Origin: DATHSN01 sp035464115
GTDB lineage: Bacteria; Actinomycetota; Acidimicrobiia; Acidimicrobiales; SKKL01
Length of the DNA stretch: 5,839 nt
NCBI GenBank assembly: GCA_035464115.1
Contig: DATHSN010000206.1
Location: forward strand, 1 to 5,839
Reading direction: 5' to 3'
The notes under the pieces were generated by a model, which did no database searches, was not told the origin of the DNA, and was given only the letters and a program-made list of their open reading frames with translations. Numbering within the stretch: position 1 is the first letter of the stretch; each line of letters begins with the position of its first letter. A program made the position numbers and the translations under genes. Below, in pieces: positions 1 through 4,949 of this stretch.

Positions 1-1034
1 CCGAACGGCTGGCCGGCCAGCCCGAGGATCGCCTGGGTGGTGGCCCGGGCTGCGTTCGACGGCTCGAAGCCGGTGGCGTCGAAGGCGATGGCGCCGCGGT
101 CGGCGGCGTCGGCGTCGCACCCCTGCTGCAGCGACACGAGGAACCCCTGGGCGGCGGACGCTGCCGCGCCACGACCCCCGGCGGCGAGCGCCTGGGCCGC
201 CACGCCCGTGCTGTTGGCGTTGGGGGCGGCGTCGGCGGTGGTGCCGAGCCCGCCGCCTGCCTGCTGGGCCGCCTCGAGGAAGTCGAGCGCACCGGCGATG
301 GTGGCGGCATCGCCGGGGCGGCCGGCGGCGATCAGGGCCTGGACCGCGAAGGCGGTGCCGTCGACGCCGCTGGTGCAGGTGGCGGGGTCGGCATCGAGGC
401 TGCTGGCGATGCCACCGTCGGCGCACCGCACGGCGAGGAGGCGGTCGATGGCGGCGTCGGACGGCGACACGCCGGGCTGGCGGGCCAGGACGAGGATGGC
501 GAGCGACTGGGTGATCGGGTTGGAGAAGTCGCCGAACTCCGACAGGTCGGTGAACCGGCCGTCGGCCTGCTCACGGTCGAGGAGGCGGGCGACGAGGTCG
601 GCACCGCCGACGGCCCGGGGGTCGAGGCCACGCACCTGGGCGACCAGCGCCAGCTTGGCGGTGGATCCGGCGAACACCGCGTCGGTGCCGTCGCCCACGT
701 AGGCCGCGGCGTTGGCGACGAGCCACGAGGTGGCCGCCGCGGCCTGCGGGTCGGCCACGCCGGCGGCGGCGAAGGCGAGCACGGCGTCGGCGGTGAGGCC
801 GTAGTCGGGGAACGACGTGCCGTCGAAGGTGGTCTCGAGCCGCTGGCCGTCGACGAGCTGGCTGGCCAGCCACCCCGAGGCGGTGCCGGACGCGGTGCTC
901 GGCGCGGTCTGGGCGCCGACCGGGGCGACGACGGCGGTGAGCCCGAGCGCCAGCACGGCGACGAGCGCGGCGAGCGCCCGACGGGAGGACCGCGGGCGCG
1001 TCGAGCGCACCGGCTGCAGGGAGGGGACGGTCAT
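1..1034 (-). CDS. Exported alpha/alpha-toroid (prenyltransferase/squalene-oxidase repeat) protein, B12-riboswitch controlled; 3' end outside window
   Basis: Only the first 344 residues are present; the frame is open at the left edge. The ATG at 1034 has a strong AGGAGG five bases upstream. The N-terminus is an export signal: an Arg-rich stretch to R19 (with S-R-R at 17-19, so Tat export is possible), a hydrophobic core at 20-38, and a likely signal peptidase I site after V-G-A (41). The mature part is alpha-helical, with about six repeated segments of the form T-x-x-A-h-x-A-L-x-A-x-G near residues 81-92, 125-136, 175-185, 227-238, 276-287 and 332-341. Between them are D-G-R-F and D-G-G-I type turns. 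This is the pattern of prenyltransferase/squalene-cyclase alpha/alpha barrels. C204 and C220 could form a disulfide. No cyclase DxDD-type catalytic motif is visible. The upstream cobalamin riboswitch suggests a role in B12 capture, like the alpha6/alpha6 barrel of intrinsic factor and transcobalamin; this is inference. A C-terminal DUF4430-like domain or wall anchor may follow beyond the edge. Confidence 0.82.
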   Translation of the reverse strand, partial: MTVPSLQPVRSTRPRSSRRALAALVAVLALGLTAVVAPVGAQTAPSTASGTASGWLASQLVDGQRLETTFDGTSFPDYGLTADAVLAFAAAGVADPQAAAATSWLVANAAAYVGDGTDAVFAGSTAKLALVAQVRGLDPRAVGGADLVARLLDREQADGRFTDLSEFGDFSNPITQSLAILVLARQPGVSPSDAAIDRLLAVRCADGGIASSLDADPATCTSGVDGTAFAVQALIAAGRPGDAATIAGALDFLEAAQQAGGGLGTTADAAPNANSTGVAAQALAAGGRGAAASAAQGFLVSLQQGCDADAADRGAIAFDATGFEPSNAARATTQAILGLAGQPF

Positions 1035-1039
1035 GGCTG

Positions 1040-1072
1040 CCTCCTGGGAGTTCTCGCTCCCGTGGGTGGAGG
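1040..1072 (-). promoter_or_regulatory. Shine-Dalgarno and candidate expression platform of the B12 riboswitch
   Basis: Read on the minus strand, AGGAGG (1045-1040) lies five bases before the ATG. Just upstream, GGGAG (1061-1057) can pair with CTCCC (1050-1046) across a 6-base loop. CCTCC (1072-1068) can pair with the GGAGG of the Shine-Dalgarno (1044-1040), closing an outer stem around that hairpin. The CCTCC overlaps the last base of the proposed aptamer P1 helix. The fold could therefore couple B12 binding to ribosome access. No U-tract terminator is seen here, which favours translational control. The pairings are read by eye and no energies were computed. Confidence 0.45.
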
Positions 1073-1216
1073 GACGGCGGCGTGAGTCTCCTGACTCCCG
1101 GATCATCGATCACCGACCCCTTCCAGCGACTGCCGTGGGCCTGCGTCGGGTCTCTCCCCGGTCACAGTGGCGGAACCGCCCCGGATTCGCACCGGGTTCC
1201 TCGTCCACCGCCGTCC
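1072..1216 (-). promoter_or_regulatory. Cobalamin (vitamin B12) riboswitch aptamer
   Basis: Several hallmarks of the cobalamin riboswitch core appear in order on the minus strand. GGAA (1200-1197) is followed by a hairpin CCCGG-TGCGAAT-CCGGG (1196-1180), the typical GGTGCGAATCC element. Next comes GCCACTGTGACCGG (1171-1158), which contains the conserved B12-box GCCACTG (1171-1165). The 3' core is GAGTCAGGAGACTC (1097-1084). A perfect 9-bp helix, GGACGGCGG (1216-1208) with CCGCCGTCC (1080-1072), closes the element in the place of P1. A variable P6-type region lies between the B12 box and the 3' core. It lies in the leader of the exported repeat protein starting at 1034, so adenosylcobalamin or another cobalamin probably represses that gene. 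This is the best-supported RNA element in the window. Confidence 0.95.
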
Positions 1217-1235
1217 TATGTGGTTGTCGCCGCTC

Positions 1236-1265
1236 ACCCTCACCGCGTGGGCGGCCCCCTGTCAA
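1236..1265 (-). promoter_or_regulatory. Candidate promoter for the riboswitch transcript
   Basis: A consensus -35 hexamer TTGACA (1265-1260) starts ten bases after the stop codon of the upstream lipoprotein gene. After an 18-base spacer comes GAGGGT (1241-1236), which keeps the A and final T of an actinobacterial TANNNT -10 box. Transcription would start near 1229, about a dozen bases before the riboswitch P1 helix. This suggests the repeat-protein gene has its own B12-controlled transcript. The -10 is weak, and read-through from the hmuT-like operon is also possible because no terminator is seen between them. Confidence 0.42.
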
Positions 1266-1275
1266 GCGACGCCGA

Positions 1276-1890
1276 CTACGCCGCCGGGCAGGGGGTGCGG
1301 GCCGACGACATGAACGAGCAGAACTCGTCGCGGGACACCACCCAGGTGCCGTCGACGAGCGAGATGGACCCGGTCTGGTCCTCGTACGCGGCGTTCCCGC
1401 CGAACAGCACGTCGTAGGTGACCGTGGCGGTGTCCCCGTCGACCACCACCTCGCTCGGGGCCAGGCTGATGCCGCCCATGCCGTTCCCGGTGCCGGCGTA
1501 GGCCTCGGCGGTGGACCGCAGCGCCTCGGCGTCGGCGAGGTGCGGGGCCTTGTCCTCGAAGGGCACCGACGAGTCGAACACCGCCGACCACGCCGCCGCC
1601 GCAGCCTCTGCCGGGTCGCCAACGGCCGTGTCGTCGGCGAGGGTGTCGTCGGCCGCCGGGTCGGCGTCCTCGGGTGGCGCCGCGGTGGTGGTCGGGGCCG
1701 CCGTGGTCTCGGTCGTCTCGGTGGCCTCCTCGTCGGTCGCGGACGCCGCCTCGACAACGGTCGTCTCGGTGGTGGCGGGGGCGACGGCAGCGGTGGTGAC
1801 GTCGTCGTCGTCACCACCACAGGCGGCTGCCACGAGCGTGGCGGTGACGGCCACGGCGGCGAGGCGGACGATCGAGCGGTGGCGGGTCAT
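1276..1890 (-). CDS. Small lipoprotein with low-complexity linker and MTB12/NTF2-like C-terminal domain
   Basis: A 204-residue predicted lipoprotein. The signal peptide is residues 1-23, with basic residues at 3-9, a hydrophobic core, and an A-A-A-C lipobox with lipidated C24. Residues 27-92 are a disordered linker rich in Thr, Ala, Glu and Asp. It has no predicted fold and probably acts as a spacer from the membrane. Residues 93-201 form a compact domain. It has amphipathic helices, then strands S-E-V-V-V, T-A-T-V-T-Y-D-V-L-F and G-S-I-S-L-V-D-G-T-W-V-V-S-R, and ends with C191 and C201, which could form a disulfide. This layout resembles the mycobacterial low-molecular-weight antigen MTB12 C-terminal domain (NTF2-like); that match is by recall, not a search. 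Its ATG overlaps the stop of the hmuT-like gene (ATGA), with AGGAG ten bases upstream inside that gene. It is thus translationally coupled and may assist the binding protein at the membrane. The biochemical function is unknown. Confidence 0.85.
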   Translation of the reverse strand: MTRHRSIVRLAAVAVTATLVAAACGGDDDDVTTAAVAPATTETTVVEAASATDEEATETTETTAAPTTTAAPPEDADPAADDTLADDTAVGDPAEAAAAAWSAVFDSSVPFEDKAPHLADAEALRSTAEAYAGTGNGMGGISLAPSEVVVDGDTATVTYDVLFGGNAAYEDQTGSISLVDGTWVVSRDEFCSFMSSARTPCPAA

Positions 1891-2867
1891 GGCGCGGCGT
1901 CTCCTGGGAGGTCGGGGTGGAACTGGTCGATGAGGTCGGCGAGGAGCTCGCCGGTGCGGGGGCCGCCGCCGAACAGGTACTGGTCGTCGCGCACGACGAG
2001 GCGGCGCTCGGCGAAGGCGGGGGTGCGGTCGAACCCGGGGAGGGCCCAGAAGCCGTCCTCGCCGCCGACCGACTCGAGCCCGGTGGTGCTCACGAGGAAC
2101 ACGTCGGGAGCGGCGGCGAGGAGGGCCTCGGTGCTGAGCGCCGCGTTGTCGACCACGCCCAGCTCCGTGCCGACGTCGATGCCGCCGGCCGCAGCGATGA
2201 CGGCATCGACGCCGCTGCCCTCGCCGAACACGAGCTGGAGGGTCTCGCCCCGCAGGTACAAGGTGGCGACCCGTGGCCGCTCGGCCGGCTCGCCGAGCAG
2301 CTCGCGGGCGGCAGCGATGTCGGCGTCGACCTGGTCGGCCAGCTCGGCGCCCCGCTCGGGCACGCCGAGGGCGTCGGCCACGGCGCGGATCTTGTCGGCC
2401 GGCCCGGCCAGCGTCCGGTCGCGCTCGATGACCACCACGGGCACCCCGAGCTCACGGAGCTCGGCCAGGGTCTCGTCGGGACCGGCGAGGTCGGTGGCGA
2501 GCACGACCGTGGGCTCGACCGCCAGGATCGGCTCGGTGGCGAGAGCCCGCTGGTAGCCGATGGTGAGGATCTCCTCGGTGGCCGGTGGGTACGTGGCCGA
2601 CAGGTCGACGGCTGCCACGTTGTCGCCGAGCCCGAGGGCGAACACGATCTCGGCGAGATCGCCGTCGACCGGGACGATGCGCTCGATCGATGTCACCGTG
2701 ACCGCCGTACCGGTGTCGTCGGTGAGGGTGACGGGCAGGCCGCCGCCGGGCGATGCGGCCGACTCGGTGCTGGCCCCGCCGCCACCGCACGCCGCGAGCA
2801 GCGCGGTGGCGACGAGGGCCGCCACCGCCCGCCCGGTGCAACGTGCGATCACTACCCCGTATGCCAT
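1887..2867 (-). CDS. hmuT: HmuT-like heme ABC transporter substrate-binding lipoprotein
   Basis: A 326-residue class III (BtuF/FhuD-fold) substrate-binding protein tethered as a lipoprotein. The lipobox L-A-A-C has lipidated C27 after a hydrophobic segment at 14-26, followed by a Gly/Ser linker. The body aligns by eye with HmuT/PhuT heme-binding proteins. The matching parts are I-E-R-I-V-P-V-D-G-D-L-A-E-I-V-F-A-L-G (61-79), T-I-G-Y-Q-R at 102-107 with the Tyr of the HmuT G-Y-x-R motif, E-P-T-V-V-L-A (118-124), the inter-lobe helix around 152-168, and F-W-A-L-P-G-F-D-R-T-P-A (273-284). Y204-L-R206 resembles the Tyr-x-Arg heme pocket of corynebacterial HmuT. Heme is therefore the likely ligand, though a siderophore or other tetrapyrrole cannot be excluded. 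The ATG at 2867 is chosen because the signal peptide starts there and a -10-like sequence lies six bases upstream (leaderless). An in-frame GTG at 3002 would add 45 atypical residues. No dedicated HmuUV is adjacent; the nearest permease and ATPase are the FepG/FepC-like pair at 4076-5839. Confidence 0.85.
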   Translation of the reverse strand: MAYGVVIARCTGRAVAALVATALLAACGGGGASTESAASPGGGLPVTLTDDTGTAVTVTSIERIVPVDGDLAEIVFALGLGDNVAAVDLSATYPPATEEILTIGYQRALATEPILAVEPTVVLATDLAGPDETLAELRELGVPVVVIERDRTLAGPADKIRAVADALGVPERGAELADQVDADIAAARELLGEPAERPRVATLYLRGETLQLVFGEGSGVDAVIAAAGGIDVGTELGVVDNAALSTEALLAAAPDVFLVSTTGLESVGGEDGFWALPGFDRTPAFAERRLVVRDDQYLFGGGPRTGELLADLIDQFHPDLPGDAAP

Positions 2868-2872
2868 ATGAG

Positions 2873-2882
2873 AGGTATACCT
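2873..2882. promoter_or_regulatory. 10-bp palindrome over the hmuT -10 region (candidate operator)
   Basis: AGGTATACCT is a perfect palindrome placed 6 to 15 bases upstream of the hmuT-like ATG. On the minus strand it contains TATACC (2879-2874), a plausible -10 with transcription starting at or next to the A of the ATG (2867). A possible -35, TTGCGG (2900-2895), has a short 15-base spacer. The sequence around it, TTAGGTATACCTCTC (2884-2870), begins like a DtxR/IdeR iron box half-site (TTAGGT). The second half does not fit the 19-bp consensus, so the regulator is not identified. A repressor here would block the promoter directly. Confidence 0.4.
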
Positions 2883-3024
2883 AACAGACAGCCGCCGCAA
2901 CGTCCAGGCGAGCCGGCTGCGTGCGTTCGACCGAACCTGCTCTCCTGAGCGTCGATCGACGACGCCCTGGAGCGCATCCTCGGCCAGGCCCAGCGCCGAC
3001 ACCCGGGGTCGCCGCTCTGGGCGT

Positions 3025-3040
3025 CACCGCGGCCGCGGTG
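3025..3040. repeat. 16-bp perfect palindrome in the divergent intergenic region
   Basis: CACCGCGGCCGCGGTG is a perfect 16-bp inverted repeat with no spacer. It lies 87 bases upstream of the plus-strand gene start and 158 bases upstream of hmuT. Two smaller inverted repeats are nearby: GTCGATCGAC (2951-2960) and GTTCG-AC-CGAAC (2925-2936). Any of these could be an operator for a dimeric regulator of the divergent pair. They are GC-rich, so chance occurrence is more likely than in balanced DNA. No known regulator consensus is recognised. Confidence 0.3.
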
Positions 3041-3113
3041 GGCCCGCAACGGTTCGTGGCGGCGGACGGCTCACCGCCGCCCGCCCGCTCGCGGCCCGGG
3101 AGCTGGGCTCTCC

Positions 3114-3126
3114 TACGCTCCGCCAC
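3114..3126 (+). promoter_or_regulatory. Candidate leaderless promoter (-10 TACGCT)
   Basis: TACGCT (3114-3119) fits the actinobacterial TANNNT -10 box and ends exactly seven bases before the ATG at 3127. Transcription would begin at or next to the A of the start codon. No Shine-Dalgarno is found in the 20 bases upstream of the ATG, which agrees with a leaderless mRNA. No clear -35 hexamer is seen. Confidence 0.55.
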
Positions 3127-4017
3127 ATGCGGATCGTGTCGCTCTTGCCGTCGGCCACCGAGACCGTCTTCGCCCTCGGGTGCGGCGACGACCTGGTCGG
3201 CGTCACCTTCGAGTGCGACTTCCCGGCCGAGGCCCGGACCCGGCGCATCGTCTCCACCTCGGCGCTGCCCGAGGGGCTGACCCCGGCCGAGATCGACGCC
3301 GAGGTGTCGGCCCGCGTCGCCGCCGGTGACGACCTCTACCGCCTCGACGCCGGGGCGCTCGCCGACCTCGACGTCGACGTGGTGCTCACCCAGGACCTGT
3401 GCGCGGTGTGCGCGGTCGACGTCGACGTGGTCGACGCCGCGCTCGCCCACCTGGGGTGCTCGGCGAAGGTCGTCACCATCGATCCCCACACGCTCGACGA
3501 GGTGATCTCGTCGTTCGCCACGGTCGGGGCGGCTCTCGGCGTGCCGAGCGAGGCGGCAGCGCTCACCACCGCCGCTCGCGACCGGCTCGACCGTCTGGCC
3601 GAGGCGGTCGACGGGGCGGCCCGGCCCGAGGTGCTGGTGCTCGAGTGGACCGACCCGGCGTTCACCGCGGGCCACTGGGTGCCCGACCTGGTGGTGGCCG
3701 GCGGCGGCCGACCGGTGCTGGCCCACCCCGGCGCCGATTCCCGCCGCGTCGCGTGGTCCGACGTCGCCGCGGCGCGGACCGACGTCGTCGTGGTGGCGCC
3801 GTGCGGCTTCCACCTCGACGATGCCGCGGCGCTCGGTGAGGGGGTGCTGGCCGCCGGGCGGCTCCCGGCCGGGGTGGAGGTGTGGGCCGTCGACGCCGAC
3901 GCCTACGTGGTGCGGCCCGGTCCCCGCCTGGTCGACGGGGCCGAGCTGTTCGGGGCGATCCTGCACCCCGACCGCGTCGGCGCCCCCGACCCGGCCCGGG
4001 CGCGCCGCCTGGCGTGA
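3127..4017 (+). CDS. BtuF-fold 'cobalamin-binding protein' homologue without a signal peptide (probably cytoplasmic)
   Basis: A 296-residue protein of the BtuF-like periplasmic-binding family. It starts directly with the first strand of the fold (M-R-I-V-S-L-L-P-S-A-T-E, 1-12) and has no signal peptide or lipobox, so it is probably cytosolic. Visible family motifs are S-L-L-P-S-A-T-E (5-12), F-E-C-D-F-P (28-33; as I recall, relatives often have His where F28 is), T-Q-D-L-C-A-V-C-A-V (88-97) with a C92/C95 pair, the long inter-lobe helix (about 122-138), E-W-T-D-P-A-F-T-A-G-H-W-V-P-D-L-V (173-189), and R-P-G-P-R-L-V-D-G-A-E-L-F-G (263-276). Such proteins are usually labelled 'cobalamin-binding' or BtuF from fold similarity. 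Without export they cannot be ordinary ABC receptors, and their true ligand is uncertain. The gene is alone on the plus strand, divergent from hmuT and convergent with the ABC ATPase. The short D-P-A-R-A-R-R-L-A tail follows the last helix. Length is normal for the family. Confidence 0.88.
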   Translation: MRIVSLLPSATETVFALGCGDDLVGVTFECDFPAEARTRRIVSTSALPEGLTPAEIDAEVSARVAAGDDLYRLDAGALADLDVDVVLTQDLCAVCAVDVDVVDAALAHLGCSAKVVTIDPHTLDEVISSFATVGAALGVPSEAAALTTAARDRLDRLAEAVDGAARPEVLVLEWTDPAFTAGHWVPDLVVAGGGRPVLAHPGADSRRVAWSDVAAARTDVVVVAPCGFHLDDAAALGEGVLAAGRLPAGVEVWAVDADAYVVRPGPRLVDGAELFGAILHPDRVGAPDPARARRLA

Positions 4018-4044
4018 GCGCCGCCGCGACGACCTCGACCAGAT

Positions 4045-4071
4045 GTGCCACACCGAAGCACGGTGTGGCAC
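4045..4071. terminator. Bidirectional hairpin terminator between convergent genes
   Basis: GTGCCACACCG (4045-4055) and CGGTGTGGCAC (4061-4071) form a perfect 11-bp stem with a 5-base AAGCA loop. It lies 27 bases after the stop of the plus-strand gene and 4 bases after the stop of the minus-strand ATPase, so it can serve both. There is no T-run on either side, as is common for high-GC actinobacterial terminators. Confidence 0.8.
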
Positions 4072-4075
4072 CACC

Positions 4076-4948
4076 TCAGACCGATGGCGACGCCCGGTGG
4101 CGACGTCCGATGGGGATCACCAGCGGCGTGCCCGCCACCGGGTCGGCGACCACCTGGCACGCCAGGCCGAACACCTCCTCCACCAGCTCGACGGTGGCGA
4201 TGTCGCGAGGCGGGCCTTCGGCGACCACCGCGCCGTCGCGCAGGGCGATGACGTGGTCGGCGTAGCGGAAGGCCTGGTTCAGGTCGTGCAGCACGGCGAC
4301 GACCGTGCGGCCCTCCTCGTGGTTGAGGTCGCGGACCAGGTCGAGCACGTCGATCTGGTGGGCCAGGTCGAGGAACGTGGTGGGCTCGTCGAGCAGCAGG
4401 ATGTCGGTGCCCTGGGCGAGGGCCATGGCGATCCACACCCGCTGGCGCTGCCCGCCGGACAGCTCGTCGACGGGCCGGTCGGCCAGCTCGACGGTGTCGG
4501 TGCGGGCCATGGCCGCTTCGAGGGCGGCCTCGTCGTCGGCGGTCCAGCGTCGGAACCAGCCCTGGTGGGGGTACCGGCCCCGCGACACCAGATCGGCGAC
4601 GGTGATCCCCTCGGGCGCCACCGGGGCCTGGGGCAGGATGCCCAACCGGGACGCCACGGCGCGGGTGGGCAGGGTGTGGATGTCGCGCCCGTCGAGCAGC
4701 ACGGTGCCCGCGGCGGGGGCGAGCAGGCGGGCGAGGGCCCGTAGCAGCGTCGACTTGCCGCAGGCGTTGGCGCCGACGATGACGGTGATGCGCCCGTCGG
4801 GGATGGCCACCGAGAGGTCGTCGGCGACGCGGCGCTCGCCGTACGCGAGCGTCACCCCGTCGGCGACCAGCGGGGAGCCCGACGCCACGACGGGAGGGGA
4901 GAGGGGCTCGGTGACGAGGGGAGCGGTCCCGGGGGAGGTGGTGGTCAT
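4076..4948 (-). CDS. fepC: FepC-like ferric siderophore ABC transporter ATP-binding protein
   Basis: A complete 290-residue ABC ATPase with all nucleotide-binding elements: Walker A G-A-N-A-C-G-K-S-T (59-67), Q-loop Q107 in L-P-Q, signature L-S-G-G-Q (163-167), Walker B I-L-L-L-D-E-P (183-189), D-loop T-F-L-D (191-194) and the switch His H221. The stretch V-S-R-G-R-Y-P-H-Q-G (121-130) and T-F-L-D-L-A-H-Q (191-198) are typical of the FepC/FecE/FhuC iron-chelate group. The protein would power import through the adjacent permease at the inner face of the membrane. It has about 25 extra, Pro/Thr/Ser-rich N-terminal residues before the first strand. The ATG at 4948 follows the permease stop by one base (TGA-C-ATG), with AGGAGG (4959-4954) five bases upstream inside the permease gene, so the pair is co-translated. 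The exact substrate (catecholate siderophore, heme or cobalamin) cannot be decided from the ATPase alone. Confidence 0.93.
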   Translation of the reverse strand: MTTTSPGTAPLVTEPLSPPVVASGSPLVADGVTLAYGERRVADDLSVAIPDGRITVIVGANACGKSTLLRALARLLAPAAGTVLLDGRDIHTLPTRAVASRLGILPQAPVAPEGITVADLVSRGRYPHQGWFRRWTADDEAALEAAMARTDTVELADRPVDELSGGQRQRVWIAMALAQGTDILLLDEPTTFLDLAHQIDVLDLVRDLNHEEGRTVVAVLHDLNQAFRYADHVIALRDGAVVAEGPPRDIATVELVEEVFGLACQVVADPVAGTPLVIPIGRRHRASPSV

Positions 4949-4949
4949 G

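Noticed and set aside
817..2556. Long open frame on the plus strand (579 codons)
   Set aside because: It runs opposite the riboswitch, the lipoprotein and the hmuT-like gene, and its translation is Arg/Gly/Ser-rich with no recognisable domain. It is a by-product of high GC content.
2925..2936. GTTCG-AC-CGAAC inverted repeat as a LexA/SOS box
   Set aside because: The half-sites are in the reverse order to the actinobacterial GAAC-N4-GTTC consensus and neither neighbour is an SOS gene.
2868..3002. N-terminal extension of the hmuT-like gene to a GTG at 3002
   Set aside because: It would put 45 residues with no signal-peptide character before a clear lipoprotein signal, and would read through the candidate promoter. 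The ATG at 2867 fits better.
2868..3126. A second cobalamin riboswitch in the divergent region
   Set aside because: Neither strand has the GCCACTG box, the GGTGCGAATCC-like hairpin or the 3' core; the candidate promoters also leave no room for a leader RNA.
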